Positions 54,136 through 64,000 of a stretch of DNA of 64,000 nucleotides are shown here, piece after piece. This DNA comes from Aradus depressus (Eukaryota; Arthropoda; Insecta; Hemiptera; Aradidae): NCBI GenBank assembly GCA_963662175.1, contig OY759214.1:14012001-14076000 (forward strand), given 5' to 3'. The notes under the pieces are model-generated. The model did no database searches. It saw only the letters and a program-made list of their open reading frames with translations, and was not told the DNA's origin. The position numbers and the translations under genes are program-made. The stretch's first letter is position 1; each line of letters begins with the position of its first letter.

Positions 54136-55788
54136 ACTCCTCTTCGCTCTATCTATTTTAGATAAGAAGTATTGAGCCAATTTCGCACATTGATTGAGAA
54201 GTGCAGTGAGGCTCCAGCATGATAAAAGATGTTGTTTACTCTCATAGACTCTGGAAGATCTTCAAGAAGTCTGAAAAAATAAATAAAAAGAGATTAATAG
54301 TAGAAAGTGGGTCTCCACTAGTCTGTCTAGACTACGAAAAAAAATTGTATAAAAATTTCTGAAAATGGTTGAGTAATTTTTTAGAGCGTACCCAAAGATA
54401 CTAAATTTCATTGAAAACAGACAAAGTTCCAGAAAAGTGGAGACATTTTGAACCTTTAAAGGAATATAACTTTTATAATAATCTTTCAAATGTGAAAAAA
54501 TGATTCTGGTGTAGCTAAAGCCTCCATCAAAATTTCTTTAAACACATATTTGAAAATACGAGGTATAAGAATAGGCAAATTAAAATATTCGGGATTCTGA
54601 AAAAAGAATTGTTTAAGTGAAATACTTCTTAAAATTAAATTTTTGAAATAGTTTTTACAGCATGCTCAGAAATTCACAACTAAATTTATTCAAATTGGAG
54701 GATTTCTACAAGAAAAGTGTATATGTATGTTGCACATTGGGAGATGCATTACTTCTATACCAAAGTTGCTGTGCTAATTTAACTTGGTGAAAAGAGACCC
54801 TGTCACAGAGAACTTAAGAATCACACAATTTTTTTTCAACCTTTTTTTTGTGGGAAGTTAGCGCTATTAAAATCCAATCCCTTCTTCGGAGACAGAGGGT
54901 ATGAGAAATGTATACTACTTCCATACCTTTTCAGCCCTAGTTAAATTCTGAGTTTCACGAAAATCGATCATTGGAAAGGTGGTTTAAAATGACGCCAAAG
55001 AGCGGACGTCCGGCGCAGCGACTCTTCAGTTTCCGAAATGTTTCACGAATATGAAGTAATTTTTTTTGATCTAATGATTTTTTTGTGAGATGCGGTTTAG
55101 CGTTGTAATAACAGCAGTTCAGCTATGGACCTAATGGGCGAACGAAAGCCAAATACTGAAATTCTCCTGAGCGATTCAAGGTGTATAGCGGGTTTAGCCG
55201 TCGTCCGTTTTGAAGGAATTTGTTTCTTGAAGTCTGGCTAATAGAGCATGGACTACACATGTGTCTAATATGTTTAACTGATGTCCGGTTGTTCGGAATG
55301 TTTCCATCATATAGGCCTTCCGATAAAACCGGTAGCGTCCTAAAAATTAAATATATAAATATCAGGAAAGGTGGCTGTGAAAAGGTCCCATATACAAAAA
55401 CGTTATGGAGAGTCCCTGATAATTCTTGATAAAAATTGATTGCGAAACAGGTTAGAGAGCCTTATGATTAACTGGATATTTTAATTTTATAATTTATTTC
55501 CTGTAACGCTAAATGAAGATGGCTGATGTGGTAAGAAAGGATTTTTTTTTTTTTTTTTCCTTCGTAAATGGCTTCAGCAAGCAGCCACAGCCAACACAAC
55601 TTGTATGTAGAAAATAGTACACGCTTTCGAGGGGCCCCATTTGTGGTCCGATTTTGGCGTATACAAACACTTGGGTGGGTAGCGAATTCATGTATAAAAC
55701 ATAAATGCAACCTTTGGTAGCATTGTGGCCTGTATGAGAAATAAAATATAGAAAAGTTAAATGACTTACCCATAATGGGAGCGAAATT
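54136..55788. other. Intergenic, no gene seen
   Basis: AT-rich with short unassignable frames on both strands. T tract at 55543-55559. The minus-strand frame 55468-55773 has no known domain. Confidence 0.5.
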
Positions 55789-55929
55789 TCAATGATCTTC
55801 GCAGCTCAGGAGGGTTTTTCGGCTAAAATTAAACATTGGCCAATGGTCCCTAATAGCCGAATAAACGCACTTACCTGGATCTGCAATAGTTGTATTTCTG
55901 ATGATGCGTCTGGGTGCAGCAGGAGGCAT
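55789..55929 (-). CDS. Candidate short minus-strand frame with donor-like sites
   Basis: 46 codons from ATG at 55929: MPPAAPRRIIRNTTIADPGK, then CVYSAIRDHWPMFNFSRKTL. After ADPG the DNA reads CAG-GTAAGT, a strong splice-donor match, and a second GTAAGT follows at ~55766. So this could be a first exon of an unrecognised gene, or chance. No family recognised. Confidence 0.2.
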   Translation of the reverse strand: MPPAAPRRIIRNTTIADPGKCVYSAIRDHWPMFNFSRKTLLSCEDH

Positions 55930-55996
55930 AAATCATAAACTATAAGGGAGCTTGGTCACAAAACACGCAACTGGGATGGGAACCTTGGGAGTATCC

Positions 55997-56036
55997 ATCT
56001 CTTCTTCAACTAGCTCCAGCTAGTTGAAGAAGAGAT
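55997..56036. other. 19-bp perfect hairpin, 2-nt loop
   Basis: 'atctcttcttcaactagct', CC, and its exact complement; one mismatch allows extension to 24 bp. Possible fold-back or short palindrome-forming site. Confidence 0.9.
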
Positions 56037-56245
56037 TGATACTAATCTAGACAGATGTATTGCACCCTCTAGTCGTCAGATGACTGAACTAATTTAAATC
56101 ACTTTTGCAAAAAAGCAACAAAAACATATAAATAACAGTAAAACGATAAATAAATAATTTAGATGATTAGAAAGGGGATGAAAAAGAAAAAGAACCTAAT
56201 TAAGATGCTTGATTGGAAAACTATTTGGTAATTTAGACGCTAACT

Positions 56246-56500
56246 TTGATATTAGACAGGAAACAAAGAACTTTGCTATACACCTTAACGTTGCAAGAGA
56301 AGAGTTTTATAGCTGAAAAGGCAAGAGACGAGAGGATAGACATCATTCAAAAAAATATTTCTCAACGAAGTAAACCTGGAGCACTTCATCACCATATGTT
56401 TCATGGTGTCATGGACTCCACACCGAGGACAGCGTGGATAAAATAGCATAATTTTAGCACAGAATAATAAAATCAATGTGAGGTCAGAATACATTTTTAT
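56246..56500 (-). pseudogene. Non-LTR ORF2 C-terminal remnant
   Basis: Minus-strand frame with PRCPRCGVHDTMKHMVMKCS and RFTSLRNIFLNDVYPLVSCL. This is the C-x2-C..(E/D)T-x2-H-x-(V/I/L)-x2-C-x2-(F/Y) tail that ends many I/Jockey/R1 ORF2 proteins. Only the last ~70 residues remain. Confidence 0.65.
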
Positions 56501-57064
56501 TTTGTAACCTGTGAAATAAATATCTATCTTTTCTTGATAATCTCGGTTCGAATTTTCGAACGTCTTGTGAATTACTCTGGTCGAAGATTTCTGAATTAGA
56601 AAAGAATGTTGAAGTTGGCAGTGGTGTGTTTGTCAGTTCACATTGAAGGATCAGTCAATCCTATCTTGTTTGACATCTTATTTTGGAGAGGTCCCACTTC
56701 CTCCATGGGTCTCATGATGTATTCCAGTCCACATCGTTAATGACACGTTGTCAAGAAGTGTCCTTCAGAGGGGCTACGCTAAAGAGCGCAAGTCCCCCCT
56801 CCTACCAAGGGCATCCGTTCAGTTCCCAACTGGCCACTCCGGTCTATGTGTGATAATTGGGACTAATAATGAGATGGGTGGGCCGCAGGATGGAATCCTT
56901 GATGATGTCTGTTTAGTATGGCACGGTGGTGGGGAGGGAGGACGGTATTCATGACAACGCGGAGGACGTGAGAGGCATACCCCGCTTTGATGTGGGACCT
57001 CGCCTCCCGCCCTCCACACCGCTCGGCTCAGCGTTTCGGACAGGAATGTCAACCGCCGCGGCGG

Positions 57065-57330
57065 GCTACTTGTGGGCTAGCTCCGATTCCCATAGCACAT
57101 CACACCTCTAGGCCATTGCCGCAGATGGCTCTGCTCACCAAGGGCAGAACTTGCTACTTGTGGGCTAGCTCCGATTCCCATAGCACATCACACCTCTAGC
57201 CCATTGCCGCAGACGGCTCTCCTCACCAAGGGCAGAACTTGCTACTTGTGGGCTAGCTCCGATTCCCATAGCACATCACACCTCTAGCCCATTGCCGCAG
57301 ACGGCTCTGCTCACCAAGGACAGCACTTGC
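57065..57330 (+). repeat. 88-bp tandem repeat, three copies
   Basis: 'gctacttgtgggctagctcc' at 57065, 57153 and 57241, spacing exactly 88. The unit includes 'gattcccatagcacatcaca', 'cctctagcccattgccgcag' and 'ctcaccaagggcag'. GC-rich compared with surroundings. No gene is visible. Confidence 0.92.
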
Positions 57331-57339
57331 TTCTTCTCT

Positions 57340-57630
57340 TTTACTTTCCAGAGTTTTACACACGGTACTTGTCTACTATACAAAGGATTGTGAGATCAAT
57401 CCCAACCTTTAGGGTTTTTTTTTTTTTATCTGGGAGGTTAAAAAAACAGAACGTTTAATGGTGGTCCTGAGTTTGTGCGATGTCATATTTTTGATAAAGA
57501 CCTCTGCCCTAATTAAATATAATTAAACAAAATTACTCCTACAGTAGAATCAGGCTCATATCAATCAGCGCCGTAAAGCTCTCTGGTAGGAGGCGACATG
57601 ATCTCGTTGTTGAATTTGTTGAGGAGGGCT
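57340..57630 (+). repeat. tRNA-derived SINE, sense, diverged
   Basis: 'gagatcaatcccaacc' (B-box region), 'tttttatctgggaggttaaa', then distal 'ctacagtagaatcaggctca', 'gcgccgtaaagctctctggt' and 'aggaggcgacatgatctcg'. It gives the order of the distal SINE parts. Confidence 0.65.
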
Positions 57631-58430
57631 TAACACTAAAACTCAAATTACAGCCACCGTAATGGATGTATCAACACGGACTTCCTTATGTAAATTCAAA
57701 ACTCCATAAGGGGGAGCGTCAAACCGTTTTCGCGTACAACGGAAAAATGTCAAAATGTAATTTCAAGAAGATTTTCGGCATTTATTTTGCAAACCGAGCG
57801 ACCTGCGAAACATCGAATTGCATATAATAACAACGCAATAATATGTGAATTTCAGTATTCTCTAGAACTTTTATTTGAAGAAATTTTTGAATCGGCCAGA
57901 AATACAAGCAGTATCTTGTAAAATGTACTCAAGCCCTAAAGTAATGTGTTTTTTTTTTTATTTATTTATTTTTTTTAGTGTACTATGTAACATTTACACT
58001 AAGTGAAATTCACTACGAAGAAGAAGTATAAAAAGAAGTACCGTGATCGAATTTTTTAATAAATTTAAGTGCCAAATTTCATACCATGATTTGTTTTCAC
58101 AATAGGACTGCGCTTTGAGAAGCCACTGAAACGTTTCTCACGGCAGCATTGTCATTTTTGGTGTCTTTCTGCGCACACGAGGCTATTAATTCTTGCTGAT
58201 AATAAAAAAAATTAATAAAACTAACCTGAAGTTAGTCAGACAATAGTAAGGAAGAGTCAAAATGAAATGATAGCAAATATAAATATATGATGAAACATAA
58301 TTAATTGGTTTAGATTTATCGGTAGGAAAAAGCTATTTATGGGTTATCTGCCATCGGGCCACCCAAGTCAAATGGAATTGTCTCCGTTTCCCTTCTTATC
58401 ACAAGACCCTATTTGTTGTTTGTTTTCATC
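57631..58430. other. Intergenic, no gene seen
   Basis: AT-rich; T-rich tract at 57949-57976. Nothing recognised. Confidence 0.5.
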
Positions 58431-58695
58431 GTTTTGAGTCATGCCCGGTCTTCTGGTATGAGGGTCATATGGCCTCCTACCAGAGGAAGACTTTACATCA
58501 CATCGGTAGACATGAGTCTACTATGGGAGCCCGAAATTTCGCTGGGATCTTTAATAAGACATTAGAGAGATACAAGAAAGTCATTTCTCTGTCTTCTCCG
58601 AAGGACGGCATGCTCACGTGATTTGAGCCTGGGTTTGAACTAGCATTCTTGAACACAGTGGACAAGCACGCTATCTACGTGCCCCTGGATGAGAT
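58430..58695 (-). repeat. tRNA-derived SINE, antisense, diverged
   Basis: 'gtcatatggcctcctaccag', 'ggtagacatgagtctactat', 'tctccgaaggacggcatgct', 'gcctgggtttgaactagcat', 'gacaagcacgctatctacgt'. All SINE parts are present in antisense order, including the inverse A box at the end. Confidence 0.75.
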
Positions 58696-59390
58696 AGGAT
58701 ATTAGGACGAGGTACACATCTTCCAATTCTCGATCCCAAGTACCCTTTGATTACTCACTCGTTTTCTCTTAACTGAGAAATACCTGGAACGAAGATTGGC
58801 AACCATCCAAGATCCCAGAATCCGAAATGAGCATTGAGAATTGTCTTTGATGTGAAGACAACACTTTTAATTCAAGTGAAGGACAATTTTCTTACTTAAA
58901 ATTCATGAAGAGAACGCGAATCGCCTGGCTAAACTAAACATGAGTGAATTAGCAAAACTGTTTATTGTAATTATTTAATTTTTATTCCTTCTTGAAACCG
59001 CTTATAGTAGTATTAACTTGAATGGGTAAAACGTCACCGATGCATAATAATTCCTGTTTGTCATTGCAATTCAAACCGTCCATTTATTGAATGCATGGAT
59101 TTAATTCATTGCATGTACTTTTCTTGATGCAAGACAAGCTTTATACTTCGCCAGCTATACGAAGTATCCGAGAAGTTTATGTAATGTAACCGGTCAGAAA
59201 TTCGATGTGGAGTTTTCTTTGGAATTTTATGTTTTCCGACCCCAGTTCAAAAAACAAAAAGTCTTGTTTGTCTATAAGTCTGTGATCCCGATAACATCCG
59301 CTAGAATGAATGTAACGACACAAAATGTTATAAGCGTATGCAGAACCCCATTTGAACGACTACTGATTTTGAGCGAAAGGAAAGGTTAGG
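58696..59390. other. Intergenic, no gene seen
   Basis: Single short frame (59207-59389) without domain. The segment at 59200-59400 weakly resembles the 47.9 kb repeat. Nothing else. Confidence 0.45.
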
Positions 59391-59394
59391 GGTC

Positions 59395-59535
59395 TTTAAA
59401 GAGTATCTGACATCGTACAGACTCGGAAGCATCGTTTTATTTCCCATCAACGGACGGCGTGCTCAAGATTGTTTCACTTCCAAGATAAAAAACCTATTGG
59501 CCCCAGTCGGGTTTCGAACCCGCGATCTTGAGATT
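59395..59535 (-). repeat. tRNA-derived SINE, antisense, proximal part
   Basis: 'gtatctgacatcgtacagac', 'ggacggcgtgctcaagattg', 'tttcacttccaagataaaaa', 'cagtcgggtttcgaacccgc' and 'gatcttgag'. This copy has the best-preserved inverse B box. It stops sharply at repeat Q. Confidence 0.8.
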
Positions 59536-59655
59536 TAATCAGATGTTTCCAGCACCTCTAATTTACCAAAATAAAATTGTGCTTACTTTCAGAATGAATA
59601 CTTATAATTTTATTGTTTACATACATTCATTTGAATGTGAGTTTATCAAATAAAT
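59535..59655 (+). repeat. Dispersed repeat Q, copy 2
   Basis: Near-identical to 45370-45488; see that entry. Flanks differ, so it moved or was copied as a unit of ~115 bp. Confidence 0.85.
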
Positions 59656-59819
59656 TAACAGGGAGTGACATTTTAAATATATAATCTTTGATACTTAACA
59701 TTTTTTGCAGAGATATTGTGTGCAACACTTAATAAAAAATAAAGAAAAAACATATATTCTTTTAAAAAATATTGTCTATTTCACAAAATATATATATTTT
59801 ATTTATTAATTTTTTCTAA

Positions 59820-60545
59820 TTTATTGGCAATTTTTGTACAATGTACATTCAATTGTGCTAAAATCAAATAAAACAAAACATCAGAATCATCACAGAATGA
59901 GGCCGCTGACCAGCGTCAGTCCTCTTGATTAAGGTCGCTATGGTGCTTCCTCTTCAGTCGACGTTCTGGTCTTGGCGGAGGCAGGTGGAGAGGGTTGGCA
60001 CGTAGCAGAGGGTTTTGATGATCTTGCATGGTCCGCAGCAGACTGGCGTAGCAAATAGGCATTTTTTCACCTCAGGGATCTCAAGATCATTGTTTTGTTT
60101 CGGACAAACCAGGGCGCACTGGTGATTATTCTTAAGGCCCGATTCTGGAATGTCTGAATACGTTTGATTTTTTTTTTTTTTTTTGTTTCCGCAGGGCGAT
60201 GGGAATACTTTCAACGAAGGTATCCACCAGCATTCCCAACAGTGTGGTGTACCTCGGCATGGCTTTCCACTAAAACCACCCTCCTGAGCTCTTGGGTGCT
60301 TTCATCCCTGGTCTGGGACCATAACACCCTCAATACGTTTGATTTGAGAATCGGAGGCAGAACTCCAGATAGCGCAGCCGTAAAGCTACAGGGGCCTGAT
60401 GAGCATCGTAGACGAGCCTCTTGAGGTGGAGGGGGAGCTGAGAGTTCTTGAGGAGAGGTGTCAGCTGGTAAATTCGATTTCTTAGCCTCTGCAGCAGCGA
60501 GGTGATGTGTTCGTCCCAGGTCAACTTGGTACAAATACTGTATTT
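59820..60545 (-). pseudogene. Jockey-like LINE 3' part, minus strand
   Basis: Minus-strand pieces: LTWDEHITSLLQRLRNRIYQ, LTPLLKNSQLPLHLKRLVYD, a frame change, then after a nested insertion RIQTFQNRALRIITSAPWFV and RNKTMILRSLR. 'QN-x-ALR-x-I-x-x-APW(F/Y)VRN' is characteristic of Jockey-clade RT C-termini. The copy lacks everything before the thumb region and has frameshifts. Its 3' end merges into AT-rich sequence near 59820. Confidence 0.75.
60169..60331 (-). mobile_element. Short poly(A) retro-insertion nested in the Jockey remnant
   Basis: 163 bp between two copies of 'aatacgtttgat' (60157-60168 and 60332-60343), with a T run (poly(A) on the minus strand) at its left end. That is the form of a 5'-truncated retrotransposed fragment with a 12-bp target duplication. 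The family of the insert is not recognised. Confidence 0.8.
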
Positions 60546-60640
60546 GTTAAGCCCTGGCAGAAGATGGTAGCAATACCGAAAGTACTCCCATATTATACAT
60601 ATTTTGTGAAATAGACAATATTATTTAAACATTTTTTTTC
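60540..60640 (+). repeat. Dispersed repeat P, plus copy
   Basis: 'tatttgttaagccctggcag', 'aagatggtagcaataccgaa', 'agtactcccatattatacat', 'attttgtgaaatagacaata'. It is inverted relative to 42950-43060; the last part is also inverted relative to 59755-59800. Confidence 0.7.
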
Positions 60641-60666
60641 TTTATTTTTCATATAATATTCATTTG

Positions 60667-60800
60667 TTAATTTTCTGGTCTCCGATCTAACTATGAACAT
60701 ATATACTTTTTTGAGAGAATTGAGGGCATTTTGGATATAGGTATATGGATAATTCTCTTTAATATTAACGAAGACAGGATTAGAATATCTCTCTGGTGGA
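60667..60800 (+). repeat. Dispersed repeat S, copy 2
   Basis: Matches 45695-45815: 'ttaattttctggtctccgat', 'gaacatatatacttttttga', 'aacgaagacaggattagaat'. Confidence 0.7.
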
Positions 60801-60804
60801 CATG

Positions 60805-60960
60805 ACACCGACTCTATTATGCGAGTTCCAGCTCAGAGGCTCCTTGCTTACTGAGCTCATATGGGTTCGAAATCCTGAGGTTTTTTATCTGGTAGGTGGA
60901 ATAGCCTTGAGCACTCCGTCCTTCGGATGGGACGTTAAGCGATGGTACTGTGGTTACACA
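60805..60960 (+). repeat. tRNA-derived SINE, sense, proximal part
   Basis: 'ccttgcttactgagctcata', 'tgggttcgaaatcctgaggt', 'ttttatctggtaggtgga', 'ccgtccttcggatgggacgt', 'taagcgatggtactg'. A box damaged, B box recognisable. Confidence 0.78.
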
Positions 60961-61239
60961 TTTCTACTCTAGGTAAATAAAAATATAGCTATTTACCATA
61001 TAATAAATAGATTTGTGTTGAATGGTATCATTGGATTGGTTCGGTGTCGTGATCTTGGTGTGTGGCAAATGGTTACCCTTCCTGTGTCCCCATTGGTCAG
61101 ACTGGTAGCGCACGATTCTTCTATTTTCTAATGGGAAACACCAGGTGCCCCCCACGTGATATTCCCAGCCAATCAGTCTCTTCATTCCAACCGTCTAGTT
61201 AAAATAATTAAACACGGCTTTTAGCTCCAGCTCAAAGTG

Positions 61240-61340
61240 TAGTCAAAATTGGATTATTATTCTTTACAAAGAACCTTGAGTACGCCGTTCTTCGGATGGT
61301 ACATTAAGCGATGTTGCCGAGCCTGTATAATGTCAGTTAC
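61240..61340 (+). repeat. SINE body fragment, sense
   Basis: 'ccttgagtacgccgttcttc', 'ggatggtacattaagcgatg', 'ccgagcctgtataatgtcag'. It lacks the tRNA-like head. Confidence 0.7.
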
Positions 61341-61428
61341 TTCTCTTTTCACATCAGGCTTCTTCACGTTATAATGGATGTGATGTTATAAATGATCTGA
61401 TGGAACACATTTCTGAAACAAACATTTG

Positions 61429-61590
61429 AGGGCGCCGGTAGCTCAGTGGTATGCGTGCTTGGCTTCTGAGCTCAAGAACTTCGAAACCCGATCAAGGCCC
61501 TTAGTTTATTTTTTATCTGGGGGGTAAAATAAGCCTAAGCACGCCGTCCTTCCGATGGGACGTTAAGCGATTGTCCGAGCCTGTACGATG
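61429..61590 (+). repeat. tRNA-derived SINE, sense, best head
   Basis: 'gagggcgccggtagctcagt' + 'ggtatgcgtgcttgg' gives the cleanest A-box region. The B-box part 'gaacttcgaaacccg' is shortened. Body: 'cccttagtttattttttatc', 'agcacgccgtccttccgatg', 'ggacgttaagcgattgtccg', 'agcctgtacgatgt'. It runs directly into an antisense copy. Confidence 0.82.
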
Positions 61591-61594
61591 TACG

Positions 61595-61835
61595 AGGAGA
61601 TCATATCGCCTACTACCACAACGTTTTTCAATCGCTGGTGAAGATGAGCCCGCCTCTACAGTAGGAGTCCTAAATATTGCCTACCCAGGTTTACCAATAC
61701 CTGACATCATACAGGCTGATCATCCCTTAATTTCCCGTCCGAAGAACAGCGTTGATAAGGTTTTTTCACTTCCCACATAAAAATTTAAGGGCTTCGGTCG
61801 GGTTTCGAACCCACAATCTTCAACTCGGTAGGGAA
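61595..61835 (-). repeat. tRNA-derived SINE, antisense
   Basis: 'gatcatatcgcctactacca', 'ctctacagtaggagtcctaa', 'ttgcctacccaggtttacca', 'tccgaagaacagcgttgata', 'ttcacttcccacataaaaat', 'cggtcgggtttcgaacccac', 'aatcttcaactcggtagg'. It shares 'cctacccaggttta' (14 of 14) and the following order with the satellite monomer, which makes it the best bridge between SINE and satellite. Confidence 0.82.
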
Positions 61836-61940
61836 TTACATATAAATAAATTAATTACACTTGTGAAACATAAATTTTAAAAGATAAATGCTTAAGCCCG
61901 GGCATGAGTCATAAAACCTAGCCATTTCTGAAACAATATA

Positions 61941-62705
61941 CAGAGTGTTTCAGGGTTAAGTAGCCAAACTGAAAATTTGAACTAAGGACCTAAAAACAAG
62001 AAAAAATCTCCTATGGAGGTATGTCCGCAAACGCTTTGTTTAAGAGATATTCACACCTAAAGATTTTCATTGTTATGAATTATTTAGGCATAGTAAATAA
62101 AACTTATTTTATTTGTTGCAACTACTTTATTCATTAAATGTAAACACTAACATTCATATTTAATGTTGTCCAAAGTGATTTCCTTGAGCATTAAGACAGG
62201 ATCAACAGCATCCGATGATCTTTCTTCAACAGCAGCAGTGGCAGAACGGCACTGGATATGTGTTATTGTTTCACAAGATTCAATTATCCTTCTTCGTAAA
62301 GAATTAAGGTCATTGACCGGCCTTGCATAGACTTTTTGCTTAATGTCACCCATTAGGTAGGAAATATTTTTTTCTTGTTTTGAGGTCGTTAGTTCATATT
62401 TTCGGTTTGGCCACTGCTGCTGTTGAAGAAAGATGCCGATCTTGTCTTAATGCTCAAGGAAATCCCTTTGGACAACATTTAATATGAATTTTAATGTTTA
62501 CATTTAATGAATAAAGTAGTTGGAACAAATAAAATAAGTTTTATTTATTTACTATGCCTAAATAATTCATAACAATGAAAATCTTTAGGTGTGAATATCT
62601 CTTAAACAAAGCTTTTGCGGACATACCTCCATAGGAAATTTTTTTCTTGTTTTTAGGTCCTTAGTTCAAATTTTCAGTTTGGCTACTTAACCCTGAAACA
62701 CCCTG
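61941..62705. mobile_element. mariner/Tc1-type fold-back element (765 bp)
   Basis: TA target duplications (61939-61940 and 62706-62707) flank CAGAGTGTTTCAGGGTTAAG on the left and the inverse on the right. The inverted arms are ~300 bp each (61941-62242 and ~62410-62705), joined by a ~165-bp middle. Each arm ends in the C-terminus of the same transposase, in opposite directions. An additional internal copy of the subterminal sequence sits at 62371-62411. It is best explained as two mariner 3' halves joined tail to tail. Confidence 0.8.
62147..62353 (-). pseudogene. mariner-like transposase C-terminus
   Basis: Minus-strand MGDIKQKVYARPVNDLNSLR, RRIIESCETITHIQCRS, then ATAAVEERSSDAVDPVL. The 'W/MG-x-(I/L)K-x-KVY..P..L-x-L-x-x-RI' segment is the standard region after the last catalytic acid in IS630-Tc1-mariner transposases. 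Compared with the partner arm (62411-62476, +: ATAAVEERCRSCLNAQGNPF), this arm carries a short insertion that changes the frame. Confidence 0.7.
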
Positions 62706-64000
62706 TATATCTAGTGGACTGCAAGCAACATCTTAACCATATGTAGTTTCAAATATTTCTATATCAAATCATTGGACAGACCTAGTAAAGCTGACAAATT
62801 CTCAATTTTTGCAGTTCAAAATTTAAGTTGACAAAATATTGGAGGCAGGTATCAACTCACTTTGAAGGCTCCGTAAGCGAAATTCGACAAAAAAGTAGTT
62901 AAATCACCTTCAATGTATATACTTCCCCAGCACGAATAGCTCAACTATGTTTTCGATCTCCATCTAATCGACCAATTTGGCTAAAAATTAATAAGTGTCT
63001 TACTTAGGACTTCCAAATCCCTATTAACCTTATTGGTTTGGTAAGATGAAATTTATTATGCAAAATTTCAGTACTTTTCAAGATATGAAGAGAACGGGGA
63101 CGTTTTACACTCATTACCCCGTTAGGCGAGCACCTACTAATTTTCTGCGAAATCGGACGAAGGGAGGGGGGGGACTAGAGAAGGGGGACTCTACTCAAAA
63201 ACCATAATAACCATTGATAAAACGAATGTATCAGCACAAAATTTATTATGGTGACCCTGAGTAAAGACACCTTCATAGGTTTTCAACAGAAATGTTAATT
63301 TGGTTTCAGAGCGAGAACATTTTTTCAACAAATTTTCTAGAGGGGGCCTTCTTCACAGGAAAAGCCTCACGGTCCCCAAAACTGTAGATCGGCCACTCCG
63401 AACACCCCACCACTTGATAAAAAAAAAAAAAATAGAATGTTAAGGCTTGAACGTTTAAGTCTTGATGAAGGGGAATGATAGATGTGATTACCTCCTCTCA
63501 ATTGTTGTTGGTACATTGTTGTTGAGACATTAGTGCCTCGTGTTGTTGATGTTGTCGAAGTTGTTGACAAATCATCAGATAAGATTGGAACAACTATCTA
63601 CCTTTTAGGAAACAAACAACCAACACTGAATTGTTTTAAATAAATAAATATATCGACCATTTATTTAAAAGATACTTTTAATTCTCCAATAAAACACAGG
63701 TGATAACTTACAATTGCAACTGCCCCACGGGCCTCTCCACCAAATTATACTTCAAACGTTTTAGACTATTTAAACTCAATCGCTAAGTATTTTTTGCTCT
63801 GTATTTCAAGGAACTTTCTTTGTATTCAAATTCTTTCAAACACAAAAACACATATAAAATTGTTTAATTCATTTTTTTTTTAAACTCATCTCCTTTTGAT
63901 AAAGGGCAAACCTTCACATGCTGAGTTTTATGTCCTTTGGAATAAGTACGGGGCCCCGGGGAACTTTTGCTGACCGGGCCCTTTTCCTTAAATCCGCCAC
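62706..64000. other. Intergenic with an old 144-bp-type repeat
   Basis: 'ctaatcgaccaatttggcta' at ~62967 and 'agtgtcttacttaggacttc' recall the 33-36 kb subrepeat. A G-rich tract lies at 63163-63174. A (GTT)n-like patch lies at 63495-63560. The last bases ('acggggccccggggaacttt') are GC-rich. No gene recognised. Confidence 0.5.

Overview
The window is a 64-kb piece of an AT-rich animal genome, most likely an arthropod and plausibly an insect. It shows non-LTR retrotransposons of I-like, Jockey-like and RTE-like type, a tRNA-derived SINE family, non-autonomous Helitrons, and Transib, hAT and mariner/Tc1 relics. No feature supports a bacterial, organellar or viral origin, and I could not settle the species. 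I see no convincing host protein-coding gene. The only intact long coding regions are the two ORFs of one retrotransposon.

Region 1 (1-36626) is repeat-dense, heterochromatin-like DNA. It alternates between blocks of a ~441-bp satellite (1-7712, 13265-24901 and 30421-32542) and non-autonomous Helitrons. The Helitrons begin with TCTATATWAATAAAGC, end with a CCCGG/CCGGG hairpin plus CTAG, and carry two kinds of internal tandem array: a G-rich ~143-bp repeat and a 66-bp minisatellite. Two Helitron junctions are exact head-to-tail joins (10293/10294 and 28204/28205). The satellite forms higher-order repeats of 1320 bp (three monomers) and 1863 bp. One 1863-bp unit is split by a full-length I-like non-LTR retrotransposon (17046-22592) with an 11-bp target duplication, a poly(A) tail and intact ORF1 and ORF2. 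A short unrelated segment follows the satellite at the same phase three times, so larger blocks were duplicated. From 32.7 to 36.1 kb a Helitron variant has been amplified as a ~647-bp macrosatellite.

Region 2 (36627-64000) is ordinary AT-rich intergenic DNA with old dispersed repeats. These are a Transib element with CACAGTG ends inserted in a SINE (37160-38530), a hAT transposase start (39.9 kb), RT remnants (40.8, 46.2-47.0, 56.3 and 60.1-60.5 kb), a 70-bp tandem array (44.5 kb), a minus-strand Helitron end (48.35 kb), a hAT MITE inside an antisense SINE (50512-51189), a mariner-like C-terminus (54.0 kb), an 88-bp tandem array (57.1 kb), several SINE copies between 57 and 62 kb, and a mariner fold-back (61941-62705).

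The main biological point is that the 441-bp satellite appears to be built from the antisense strand of the same tRNA-derived SINE that is dispersed in the right half. The satellite carries the SINE's body, B-box region and 'gcgatcTtgagctc' segment in the same order. SINE, satellite and Helitron seem to have co-evolved into one composite array, later hit by a probably recent retrotransposon. All statements come from reading the sequence; no database search was possible.
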